Of a stretch of DNA of 35,722 nucleotides, positions 12,639 to 21,700 are shown one piece after another. The notes beneath the pieces are model-generated. The model did no database searches, was not told the DNA's origin, and saw only the letters and a list, made by a program, of their open reading frames with translations. The translations under genes and the position numbers were made by a program. The DNA is from a virus. The stretch's first letter is position 1, and the number at the start of each line of letters is the position of its first letter. The stretch spans positions 1-35,722 of IMG/VR virus record IMGVR_UViG_3300028025_001086; one strand, given 5' to 3'.

Positions 12639-12679
12639 TTATAAGATGTATGTGGATAGCTAGGTATTCACTATCCACA
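12622..12679. other. Cluster of three DnaA boxes, candidate origin
   Basis: TGTGGATAA at 12622-12630 is a perfect DnaA box (TTATCCACA) on the minus strand. TGTGGATAG at 12651-12659 and CTATCCACA at 12671-12679 are one-mismatch boxes forming a perfect nine-base inverted repeat. AT-rich DNA with direct repeats lies about 240 bp away. The phage encodes a DnaA domain IV protein. Origin function is inference. Confidence 0.55.
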
Positions 12680-12689
12680 CAGGTATTAT

Positions 12690-12851
12690 CTACTCTTCGT
12701 CAGAGTCTTCGTCTTCAAGATCTAGCTCATCCTCATCTAGATCTTCTTCTTCATCCCAATTATCTTCTGGGTTCAGTTTCAATTCCAAATCATCAAGGAG
12801 ATCTTTAATCTCATAGATGATGTCAGAAGCTGATTTTTGTTTCTTTGCCAT
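12690..12851 (-). CDS. Very acidic small protein (53 aa)
   Basis: Ribosome-binding site GGAG lies six bases before ATG. After a basic start (MAKKQKS) the product is helical and then almost all Asp/Glu (DEEEDLDEDELDLEDEDSDEE). Such DNA-mimic-like or chaperone-like tails occur in phage anti-host proteins and scaffolds; no function can be assigned. It lies between the DnaA-box cluster and the AT-rich repeats. Confidence 0.6.
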   Translation of the reverse strand: MAKKQKSASDIIYEIKDLLDDLELKLNPEDNWDEEEDLDEDELDLEDEDSDEE

Positions 12852-12895
12852 GCTAACTCCTATAGTTGGTTTGGCAGTGCGGAAATAGAGTTAAT

Positions 12896-12980
12896 TGAAT
12901 AATAAGTAAATAAAATTATTTTTTATAACTTATTGTTTTATAACTATTATTTATTTATTTTTTATATAATTTTTCTACTG
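12896..12980. repeat. AT-rich tract with direct repeats
   Basis: A run almost without G or C. TTTTATAACT occurs at 12921-12930 and again at 12936-12945, with a period of 15 bp. It overlaps the end of the small gene at 12955 and otherwise fills the 103-bp gap before 12851. It resembles a DNA-unwinding element. Confidence 0.45.
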
Positions 12981-13074
12981 TATCTACGTAGTTCTTCCAG
13001 AATGATTTTGCATCTTCAAAAGCATCTGCATAGAACTTAGTCCAGTAGTTTTTAATATCAGTATAGTTTAACAT
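12955..13074 (-). CDS. Small aromatic helical protein (39 aa)
   Basis: GGAG lies six bases upstream of ATG. The whole product is one predicted amphipathic helix rich in aromatics (YWTKFYADAFEDAKSFW), reminiscent of a phasin fragment. I cannot assign a function; it may coat a hydrophobic surface or bind a partner. Confidence 0.55.
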   Translation of the reverse strand: MLNYTDIKNYWTKFYADAFEDAKSFWKNYVDTVEKLYKK

Positions 13075-13116
13075 TATATTCTCCATTGGTTAATGAAGTC
13101 TATATAGGTTAAATTA

Positions 13117-13224
13117 TTATATTTTCAATATGGCTTTGATAGATTCAATAGCTTTACTGATTTCATCTTTATAAGCGTAACCAATGAAACCTCCAGCTAT
13201 TAAACCAATAATAAGTGTAATCAT
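13117..13224 (-). CDS. Small membrane peptide (35 aa)
   Basis: ATG overlaps the TGA of the HNH gene (ATGA). Residues 2-17 (ITLIIGLIAGGFIGYA) form a glycine-rich membrane helix of the kind seen in YtxH-like or small phage membrane proteins, followed by a short charged helix. Function unknown. Confidence 0.5.
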   Translation of the reverse strand: MITLIIGLIAGGFIGYAYKDEISKAIESIKAILKI

Positions 13225-13841
13225 ATTATTAACTTGTTTGATTTAGAAAGATTAGCAGATGGTGTTAAGTATTGCAAGTTCCATTCTACATGTAATCCAC
13301 ATACTAATTTACTGTTCAAAGGAACTATGTGATCTACATGATAACCTTTGGGACAGTTCTTATAGATCTCTTTTATCTTTTCAAGATTAGCAAATTTAGG
13401 AGTAGCTCTTAATTTAGTTGCTCTTCTTTTAGCATCAAGTGCTTTTACTAAATGACGATTATTTAAAAGATATTGTTTTCTATATTCTTTATTTTTTAAA
13501 CGATATTCTTTTATCTTATCTTTATTATTTACACGATATTCTGCGTTATATTTTTTTGTCTTATCTTTATTTTTTAAACGATATTTTTTTATTTCATCTT
13601 TGTTATTTATATAATGTAATCTATTTAATTCGTTAAACTTTTCTTTATTTTTTAAATAATATAATTTGTTTTTTTCTTGTAATTTTTCTTTATTATTTAG
13701 ACGATATAATTTACTTAATTGGTTTATTCTATTTTTATTTTCTAAATAAAATATTCTACATCTTTCTTTTATTTTTTCTCTATTATTTAAATAATATTTT
13801 TTACTACTTGGTTTACGATCTTCTTTATTTTTATATGGCAT
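13221..13841 (-). CDS. HNH endonuclease with N-terminal charged repeats (206 aa)
   Basis: The C-terminal 50 residues hold an HNH domain: YHVDHIVPLNSKLVCGLHVE, then WNLQYLTPSANLSKSNK, with the H-D-H, N and N/K residues in place. Residues about 15-130 are built of near-repeats of 11-15 residues around Y-x-L-N/K-N-K-E/D-K, also visible in the DNA as AT-rich repeats. The repeats probably bind DNA. Such free-standing HNH genes are often mobile homing enzymes but can also help packaging; its position between tail and lysis genes fits a mobile gene. Confidence 0.8.
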   Translation of the reverse strand: MPYKNKEDRKPSSKKYYLNNREKIKERCRIFYLENKNRINQLSKLYRLNNKEKLQEKNKLYYLKNKEKFNELNRLHYINNKDEIKKYRLKNKDKTKKYNAEYRVNNKDKIKEYRLKNKEYRKQYLLNNRHLVKALDAKRRATKLRATPKFANLEKIKEIYKNCPKGYHVDHIVPLNSKLVCGLHVEWNLQYLTPSANLSKSNKLII

Positions 13842-13854
13842 TTATAATTGTAAT

Positions 13855-14610
13855 TTATTTCTTATTTAATTGGCTAATAAAACTGCCATGGTATTCTGTT
13901 GAGCCAAGGTGAGTTATAGGTGTACTCAGATCTGTCCAGATTTCGCCACCGCATTCTTCCCATAATCTACAGAAGTAATAGTCTTCAGATAAGAATCTAT
14001 TAACACCATCTTTCTCTCTATAAATTCCGACAGGAAAAAAATCAAACGCATTCTGTGAGTTTTCTATCCCTGTTCTTAGATCTGGTTTATATTTAAGCTG
14101 AGGATTCTTATCCATGATTGAAGTAAATACTTCACGTTTAATCATCATGAAACCTGTGGCACTTTCCTTTACTCTTGCAAATCCCTGTTTAAATTCTGTG
14201 TTAGGATATAGATTAACATTGAATTGCAAAAGATAATCACGCATTGTTTGTTCATCTATATTATTATTTTCTTTGATACGATCTAGTAACTGCTGCCAGT
14301 AAAATCCTTTTACAGGATAGGTGCATGTAACAACTTCTTTATTAAACTCTATAACTCTTAAAAGATTCTGTAATGTGAAACCAATGTCAGCATCAATAAA
14401 TAATAGGTGTGTTCCATTAAATTCTTTATTATCTAAGAACTTAGTTACAAACTTATTTCTAGCACGATTGATTAGGGACTCAGTTGGTAGTGTTTCAATC
14501 CTAAGATTGTGTCCCATATCATTTAAAGGTTTGATGCAATTAAATAATGAATGAAATGTTAGATTGCTGATGTTACCACCATAGCATGGAATGGCTATTA
14601 AGATGTTCAT
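13855..14610 (-). CDS. Glycosyltransferase, GT2-like (251 aa)
   Basis: The N-terminus (MNILIAIPCYGG) matches the start of GT-A fold transferases, and HLLFIDADIGF (D73-A-D75) is the metal- and nucleotide-sugar-binding D-x-D motif. SATGFMMIKREVF (about 150-162) and SEDYYFCRLWEECGGEI (about 208-224) match the acceptor and E/D catalytic regions of this family. It lies next to the 2OG oxygenase and the tail fibre, so it might modify a virion protein or host glycan; that is inference. Confidence 0.75.
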   Translation of the reverse strand: MNILIAIPCYGGNISNLTFHSLFNCIKPLNDMGHNLRIETLPTESLINRARNKFVTKFLDNKEFNGTHLLFIDADIGFTLQNLLRVIEFNKEVVTCTYPVKGFYWQQLLDRIKENNNIDEQTMRDYLLQFNVNLYPNTEFKQGFARVKESATGFMMIKREVFTSIMDKNPQLKYKPDLRTGIENSQNAFDFFPVGIYREKDGVNRFLSEDYYFCRLWEECGGEIWTDLSTPITHLGSTEYHGSFISQLNKK

Positions 14611-14613
14611 TTG

Positions 14614-15222
14614 TTATTTGAATTGCTTACCTGTAACCCAAGTAACTAATGAATTTCTTTCACCTTTAGTTACTGGCATAACTTCATGCAATACATAAGA
14701 AGGAAATATAATTAATGTCCCTTGTGCTTTATCCATAATATTTGCTTCATCATCATCTCCATCATAAAGTTTAAGTTCTCCACCTTCATATTCATCAGGA
14801 TTTGTAAGTTGAACAGAAATAGATAATTTTCTAACTGGCATATTTATTGATCTATCAACGTGCTTACCATATTTACCAGATGGTGCTTCGTAATTAGTAA
14901 ATTGAAATCCTTCATTTATTCCAAATAAATCAAATTTAAAAAATCTTTCATTAAGATTTAATGTCATATCAGTTACTCTACGAAATACCCAATCAATACC
15001 ATCAACTGGATATAACCAAGATATTTTAGAATCTCTAACATCAGATTCACCTTTAGTCTTTCCTTTAATTAAACCTTTATCTTTTGCAATATTAATAATT
15101 GTTTGACACTCTTCTTTAGAAAATGCGTTGTTCCAAAATGCGTAAAGATTAGTTTGATCTACTTCAAAATTCCAAGATGAATTTTCAAATTTAGGTTCGT
15201 GAAGTTTTATTACTTCTGACAT
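14614..15222 (-). CDS. 2-oxoglutarate/Fe(II) dioxygenase, prolyl-hydroxylase type (202 aa)
   Basis: The iron triad is visible: H121 and D123 in YGKHVDRS and H179 in SYVLHEVMPV; R189 in KGERNSLVTW would bind 2-oxoglutarate. YEGGELKLYDGD between them is the typical G-G-x-L strand. This is the P4Hc/PiuC family, hydroxylating protein or other substrates. Such enzymes are common in marine phages; the substrate here is unknown but the adjacent fibre and glycosyltransferase suggest virion or surface modification. Confidence 0.85.
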   Translation of the reverse strand: MSEVIKLHEPKFENSSWNFEVDQTNLYAFWNNAFSKEECQTIINIAKDKGLIKGKTKGESDVRDSKISWLYPVDGIDWVFRRVTDMTLNLNERFFKFDLFGINEGFQFTNYEAPSGKYGKHVDRSINMPVRKLSISVQLTNPDEYEGGELKLYDGDDDEANIMDKAQGTLIIFPSYVLHEVMPVTKGERNSLVTWVTGKQFK

Positions 15223-15250
15223 ATTATTCCCTTTTGTTTTTTTTAAAATA

Positions 15251-15646
15251 CTATACTTCTACTATATCCCAAGTCAATGTTGATTCGTTCCAAGTATATC
15301 TATTATTGTCTTGTGGATAAGCAACTGGTGCATTCCAAAGGCAAGTATCTTCATTTAATATCCAAGAGTTATAAGGTTTTTTAGGTATAAAAGCATCTCT
15401 ATCTTCATCATAAGTATAACCTATTCCTGCATGATTTTTTCTTAAAGGTGTTCCATTGTTATTATGTACTCCACCATGAGTATTGTAAGATGTTTGTTTC
15501 CATACTGGATAACCTGTTAATTTTGTTAAAAAATCTATACCTATTGCTTCTTGTTCAACTCCATTACTGTCATGTAAAACTTCATTAACTACTGATTGAA
15601 CTTCTATTACTTTATTGTTTAATCCTATTTTTGCAAAACTAGCCAT
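15251..15646 (-). CDS. Conserved tail-associated protein (131 aa)
   Basis: Begins one base before the fibre gene stop ends (shared base), so it is co-translated with it. MASFAKIGLNNKVIEVQSVV, YPVWKQTSYN, RKNHAGIGYTYDEDRDAFI and KPYNSWILNEDTCLWNAP form a pattern I recall downstream of tail fibres in marine phages. Repeated W and Y residues suggest small beta repeats. Probably a fibre chaperone or small virion protein; not proved. Confidence 0.65.
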   Translation of the reverse strand: MASFAKIGLNNKVIEVQSVVNEVLHDSNGVEQEAIGIDFLTKLTGYPVWKQTSYNTHGGVHNNNGTPLRKNHAGIGYTYDEDRDAFIPKKPYNSWILNEDTCLWNAPVAYPQDNNRYTWNESTLTWDIVEV

Positions 15647-18600
15647 TATGCTGTGTAACTCCCTGAACCATTAAATTGTAAAATTGTATTACTACCAGAT
15701 GTTGTAACTGTTGGCGAACCAGTTGTAGTTGAAGAATAAAAAGCAGTTGGTACACTTAATATAACAACTCCTTTACCACCAGCTCCACCAAAACCTGAAC
15801 CTCCTGGAGCTCCATAATTACCTCCACCTCCTCCACCTGTATTTGCAGTTCCTGAAGTACCTGTGGCATTATCAACTGCACCAGCTCCTCCACCTCCAGC
15901 TCCTCCAGATCCAGCAGTTGGTCCACTATAAGTAGAACCTCCACCACCTCCAGCTCTTGTAACAGATGAGCCTGTTATAGAAGATGCAGTTCCATCTCCA
16001 CCATTTCCTCCAGTTGAACTTGTACCAGCACCTCCGACAGCTCCTGCTCCACCACCACCTCCTCCACCATATCTTGGAGCAGATGGAGAACCAGCTCCAC
16101 CATTATTTCCTTGACTTGGAGATGTACTTGGTGTGTTACCAGAACCAGCAGTTGTTGGACCAGATCCACTACCTCCTCCACCAGAACCACCATTACCTCC
16201 ACCTCCAGCAGGTTCACTTCCACCTTTACCACCACCAGCTGATGTAATTGTTGTTAAACCAGAACCTGAAATTGATGAATTAGAACCAGGATTAGCTGCA
16301 CCAGTATTTACAGCAGCTCCACCATCTCCTACTGTTACTGTAATTACTGTTCCTTGATTTGCTGTTTGAGTTGATGTTCTATATCCTCCAGCTCCACCTC
16401 CACCACCATGACCAAAAGATCCTCCACCTCCTCCTCCAGCTATTACTAAAAAATCTATTGAATAACCAACTCCTGATAAAGCATCTGTTCCTTCTTGAAT
16501 TCCTGATACTGCTAACCAACCTTGTGTTGAATCTATATAAGTTAAAGTTACTCCTTCTCTATCTCCTGTTAATTGTAAATTATTTGTACCACCTTCTATT
16601 TTATTTGAATTAGGATTAATTGTTAAAGCATTAGTGTCAAAAGTTCCTGCATAATCTACTATTTGAACATAATCTCCAACAGATGGAGAAGCAGGTAATG
16701 TTACTGTAAATGCAGATGAAGTAGTATTGCAAGGATAACCTCTACCACTTACAGCAGTAAAACCACTTGTCTGAACTGATTGCCAAGATGTTCCAGAAGA
16801 TACAGTTGCAAACTCTAATGCAGTTGCGCCAGAATTAACCCTTAATGTTTGTAATGAAGTTCCAATAGCTGTTAATCCTGTTCCACCTCTTGTAGTAGGT
16901 AAAGCAGAAGTAAATCCAGTTACATCAAAATCCCAAGAAGCAGCAGTTGTTCCAGTAACTAAAATACAAGTGCATGTTGCAGTTGTGTTTGCTTGAATAG
17001 TTCCTACTAAATTAGAACCAGAAGAATTTACTGTAAGAGAACCAGTAGAATTATTATGAATTTCAAAAGTATGTCCAAGTGTTAATGTGGTTACAACTGG
17101 TAACACAATAGTTTGTGTAGTTGATCCTGTAAAATATTGTTTATAGTTACTTGATACTGTTAATGTAGTTGTACCAGCTGCTGTGGCAGTTGTTGTATAT
17201 CCAATTTTAATATTATCAATAGTAGGTAATGTTAATGTTTTATTAGTAAAAGTTTCAACTCCAGTTAACGTAGCAAATCCAGCTGTACTTACAGCAGCAG
17301 CTTGCCAAGCAGAACCTGAATAAACCTGTAATGTACTAGATGTAGTATTATAATATAGATCTCCTGCTGTTAAAGGATCACCATCATTATCTAAAGTTGG
17401 TGCAGTAGCTTTAGCACCTAAATATGTATCATCAAAATTATCGGCAGCTGTTAAAGCAGCATCTCTTGCAGCGTTAGCCGCATTAGCTGCATTACTAGCA
17501 GTGTTAGCAAAATTGCTAGAATTGTTAGCAAAATTAGATGAGTTACTAGAATATCCTAAAGCTAAAGTTGCATTAGCTGATGCAAAACCTGCTTGTGTTG
17601 TAGCAGTTGCTGCATTTGATGAAGCAAAGCCAGCTTGTGTAGTTGCAGTAGATGCACTTGTAGATGCAGATGACGCACTATTAGCAGAATTAGAAGCATG
17701 ATTACTAGAATTGCTTGCATGATTAGCAGAATTACTAGCATGATTAGATGAATTAGAAGCATGACCAGAACTTAGAGTAGCATTTGCTGCAGAAGCGTTA
17801 GCACTGTTGCTAGAATTATTTGCAAAGTTAGAAGAGTTAGATGCGTTTGCTGCAACACCTGCTAAATATGTTGCAGATGTATTAGCACTGTTAGATGCGT
17901 TGTTTGCAAAATTAGAACTGTTAGATGCGTGGTTAGCAGAATTACTTGCATGATTAGCAGATGTGTTTGCAGAATTAGATGAATTTGATGCAGAGTTAGC
18001 TGCGGCATTAGCAGATGTACTAGCTGCAGCTGCATCAACAATTAAATCCCATTTAGCTACATCAGCATTAGAACTGATTGGAGTTGTACCAGTAGATGTG
18101 TGAGTTGTATTACAAAGATATACGTTATTGTTAGATGAATCTTTTACAATATCTCTAGCATTAAAAGTAACACCAGAACTCCAGTTACCTCTATTAGTTC
18201 CAAGCTCTTGTGTAACTGATAATTCACCATTAGTATCAAATGCTAGAATTTTATTAGCACGATCTGATGCACCTACTGTAAACTCTGTAGATGTCATTGT
18301 ATTTGTTTTAGATAATTTTAAAGATCTTGTTACTTCTTCTTGTAATTGTTGAATTGCCATTGTTGCTCTGTCTAAACCTTCTTCATGAGATTCAGCAGGG
18401 AATGGATCGTTAGCTATATAATCTATTGCTTGTGTTTGTGGAATGTTACGTCTTAATACAACTGTCTGAGTTGATGTTGGAATATTACCTGATGTGAATA
18501 TAACTGATCCACCACCTGAGTTACCAGCACCTGTTACTGTATAGTGAGTTGTAATAGTTTTAGTTGTTTCAGTTCCATTAGCTGAACGAATAATTACTTG

Positions 18601-18699
18601 AATATCTGAATCTGCGAATATCTTGAATGTGTATGAGAAAGTAGTTGTAGAGTTATCACCACTATAACTGTTTCTAACTGTAGTTGAAGATATTGTCAT
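15646..18699 (-). CDS. Tail fibre, T7 gp17-like N-terminus (1017 aa)
   Basis: Residues 1-130 match the T7 tail-fibre attachment domain (TTFSYTFKIF, VVLRRNIPQTQ, and NDPFPAESHEEGLDRATMAI). A small W-containing carbohydrate-binding-like module follows (about 170-215). About 220-415 are seven-residue repeats rich in N, A and S (ASNSANH-type), a likely coiled or fibrous shaft. The middle is beta-rich. The C-terminus from about 765 (FLVIAGGGGGGSFGHGGG) is glycine-rich, resembling polyglycine-helix receptor-binding tips of phage adhesins. The mosaic suggests receptor specificity lies in the C-terminal half. Confidence 0.85.
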   Translation of the reverse strand: MTISSTTVRNSYSGDNSTTTFSYTFKIFADSDIQVIIRSANGTETTKTITTHYTVTGAGNSGGGSVIFTSGNIPTSTQTVVLRRNIPQTQAIDYIANDPFPAESHEEGLDRATMAIQQLQEEVTRSLKLSKTNTMTSTEFTVGASDRANKILAFDTNGELSVTQELGTNRGNWSSGVTFNARDIVKDSSNNNVYLCNTTHTSTGTTPISSNADVAKWDLIVDAAAASTSANAAANSASNSSNSANTSANHASNSANHASNSSNFANNASNSANTSATYLAGVAANASNSSNFANNSSNSANASAANATLSSGHASNSSNHASNSANHASNSSNHASNSANSASSASTSASTATTQAGFASSNAATATTQAGFASANATLALGYSSNSSNFANNSSNFANTASNAANAANAARDAALTAADNFDDTYLGAKATAPTLDNDGDPLTAGDLYYNTTSSTLQVYSGSAWQAAAVSTAGFATLTGVETFTNKTLTLPTIDNIKIGYTTTATAAGTTTLTVSSNYKQYFTGSTTQTIVLPVVTTLTLGHTFEIHNNSTGSLTVNSSGSNLVGTIQANTTATCTCILVTGTTAASWDFDVTGFTSALPTTRGGTGLTAIGTSLQTLRVNSGATALEFATVSSGTSWQSVQTSGFTAVSGRGYPCNTTSSAFTVTLPASPSVGDYVQIVDYAGTFDTNALTINPNSNKIEGGTNNLQLTGDREGVTLTYIDSTQGWLAVSGIQEGTDALSGVGYSIDFLVIAGGGGGGSFGHGGGGGAGGYRTSTQTANQGTVITVTVGDGGAAVNTGAANPGSNSSISGSGLTTITSAGGGKGGSEPAGGGGNGGSGGGGSGSGPTTAGSGNTPSTSPSQGNNGGAGSPSAPRYGGGGGGGAGAVGGAGTSSTGGNGGDGTASSITGSSVTRAGGGGGSTYSGPTAGSGGAGGGGAGAVDNATGTSGTANTGGGGGGNYGAPGGSGFGGAGGKGVVILSVPTAFYSSTTTGSPTVTTSGSNTILQFNGSGSYTA

Positions 18700-18717
18700 A
18701 TTTTATATTCCTATATA

Positions 18718-21700
18718 TTATTTTGCAAAGTAATCAACAACCATATTATTTACATTTTTAATACCTAAACCATTATGTAATATAAATAATGATAAACCAT
18801 TTTTTATTTCTCTTTCGCTTGGTTCATAAGTAGGATCTGTAATTGTTTTAGATAATGTTCTAGTAGAACCAATAATATTACTAAACAAATTAACTGTTGG
18901 TATTCCAGATAATAAATCAGCAGACAATTCTGTATTTCTTCCATATCCAAATATATCATCACTTGTAAATGGATATGCTATTGTAGATGCTCCAAGGGGA
19001 AGTAATGATGACCAAGAAGATCTTAAAAATGATACTCTACCTATATTGCTTGCAGATAATTTTTCTTTTAAATATTCTTCCCTATCTCTTAAACCAAATG
19101 AATTAATATAAACTTGTGTTGTATAGAATAAACCAGACATAAGTGTTGAAGAAAAAAATCTTGACCAAGTTTCAAAATCTTTTCCTCTTGTTTGATGTAA
19201 TGTATAAATACCATTTAACAATTGTTTTTCATAAGCCTGAATACTAAATGTTCTAAATTGAGTTAATAATTTAGCAAAATCTGTAGTAAACCATTTATTC
19301 ATTGTTGCTAAATCTGTTTGTTGAGCGGCAATTTTATCTATCCATCTATTAAGACCAACTGTAAAACTAGATCTTGCTTCAACACTCCAATCATCTAATC
19401 CTAAACTTTTAAGATAACTATTTTCAAATTTAGCATGTTGTTTAATATTTTTTGATATTTCATTAAATTGATTTTCAGTCCAACCTAATTGTCTATATCT
19501 TACTTGATCTCCTAATTTTAAAAATTTATATATATCTGTTGTTTTATGTATATCTGATAAAACAATCATATTTTCAGCAATCTTACTTGTTAATGCTTTA
19601 GCACCCATTATTTGAGTTGTTGATGTCATTGGATTTTGTAAAGATACATCTGCTACAAATCTTTTTGCTTTTGCAGAAATAATTTCTAAATTGTTTAATA
19701 CATTTGATTTATCTAAAGAAAGAAAATCTTCAGATCCTTCTAATCTTGCAGAAGGAGAGTTCATAAATCTATCTAAACCAAGATTTAATCCACCTGCTGC
19801 ATCTAATTCTTTTAATAAAGGATCATTAAAAGCAACCTTTCCAGAAATAAATCTATTCATTATATTTTTTAATTCAGGCATTGTTCTTAAAGCTGTACTC
19901 CAACCAACCTCTCCAAGTACACTTCCTAATTCAGATCCTTGTGCAAATCCAACCTGACCAAATAATCTTAAAAAGTTATAATCTCCAATTAATCTCATTA
20001 CTCTTCTAGTTCTGTCGCTAGAACCCATAACTGTTTCTAAAGGATTTTGTCTGCCAATAAAAGAAGCATTTATAACTTTTAATATATCTAATTCATTTTC
20101 TATATCTGTGTTTCTTGATTCAATTCTTGCTAAAAAATTATCAAAATCTCTATTTGTTTTAAAACCACCAAATCTAGCCATAGCAGCTTGACCAATAACT
20201 TGATTTACATATCTATCTAAAACTGTTTCAAAATTTCTATCCATTAATTCTTTAATAGACAAAGATCTTACAGTTCCATCTTTTATAGATTTAACATCTG
20301 TTTTGGTATTAATATCAAAATCTAATCTTCTTCTTGCGTTTGGATCAAGTAATTTATTTTCTTTTGTTGATGCTTTTTTTACGATCTCATCAATTTGTTC
20401 TTTAGTTAATTCTAAATCTTCTAAAAATTCTCTTAATCCTATTTCATCTGTTCCTTGAAATGCTCTTGCAAATATAGATTCAGATCCTCTATATCTAGGA
20501 GTTGATATTTTTTTAACTATTCCTTTGATCATACGATCAAAAATTTTAGAATCTAATTGTGTTTTTAATGTTGGTAAAGCATTGCTATAAACTTTATAAA
20601 CTTGATCTAAACCATACTCATCAACAGCAGAACTTAATTTTGCTTGATTGTGAATGTGAGGAAAATAATTTTTAATTCCTCCTTTTGCCTTAATATCTCC
20701 CCATCCTAATCTTCCACTATCTCCTACAACTTGTAATGTTTCATCAAAAGCTCTACCACCTAATTGAGCATAGGTTTTCATTTGTGGAGTTACATATTTA
20801 TATTTTGATGCAAGCTCTGGAAATTCTCTTAAATCTGAAATAATACTATTAAATGTTTCTATTTTAGCACTAAGCTGCATACCATTTGCTTCTGGATTTG
20901 ATTTTAAAAATGATTGATAAGCTAAATCTCTATATTCTTTTACTGGGTATAATATTTGTCTTATCTTTCTTGTTTTATATTCTAAACCAGTATCTCCTCT
21001 TGAAGAACCAATAACAGGATCTGGTAAAAAAACTTCTGAAAATTTACGAATTTCATTATCTGTTGATTTTGATAAATAAGAAGAATTACTAAATCTTAAA
21101 AAATATTTTGATATACCCTCTCCTTTTCTCCATTGATTTTCAATTTCTTTAATTGCATCTTTATCATCATCAATTAAAGATGCTGCTTTAGGATTATCAG
21201 TTACAGTAAAATCATAAGGATCTTCTAATTTTGCATCTTGTAATCTTTTTTTTCTTAAGAAGTCTTCATTAATTGTTGTTTTGTTTTTAACAGCAAATGT
21301 ATTTAATTCATCAATTTCAATATTATTCATAGCTTTTCTTGCTACAGAATCTAATTTAATATTAGCTTGATCAATTTCTGGAAATTTAGTTGTTCTTGAA
21401 AAAGTTCCTGCTACTCCACCAAGAAGATATCCTCCATAAAGAGCATAACGAATATCATTAGGATCTTTCATTGGATCTAAGGCAACTAACCCTGCTTCAA
21501 TTACAGCGTTTTCTGTTCCAACTAATGCACCATAAGTTACAGCTCTTTTTAATCTTGCAATTTTTCCACCATACACAAGAGGAGGAAGTAAACCTCCAGT
21601 TCCAACTGTAAGTGCAATAGCAGCAGGATCTGCAATTGAAGCAACCATTCTTGCTGCAAATCCTTTCCATCCATAATTAGCAAGTTCTTTTTCAACTTCT

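Noticed and set aside
12651-12679. Inverted repeat as a terminator for the gene at 12690
   Set aside because: No T-run follows on the minus strand, and both arms are DnaA-box-like, which explains the symmetry better.
15312-15320. Another perfect DnaA box (TGTGGATAA)
   Set aside because: It is isolated inside a coding region, and a single nine-base match in a 36-kb AT-rich genome can easily be chance.
16133-16613. Several long open frames opposite the glycine-rich fibre C-terminus
   Set aside because: They are proline- or leucine/histidine-rich mirrors of glycine codons (GGA/GGT) on the real gene strand and have no ribosome-binding sites.
17470-18020. Regular short repeats that might suggest a CRISPR-like array
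   Set aside because: Period is 21 nt and in frame with the N/A/S heptads of the fibre protein; there are no spacers.
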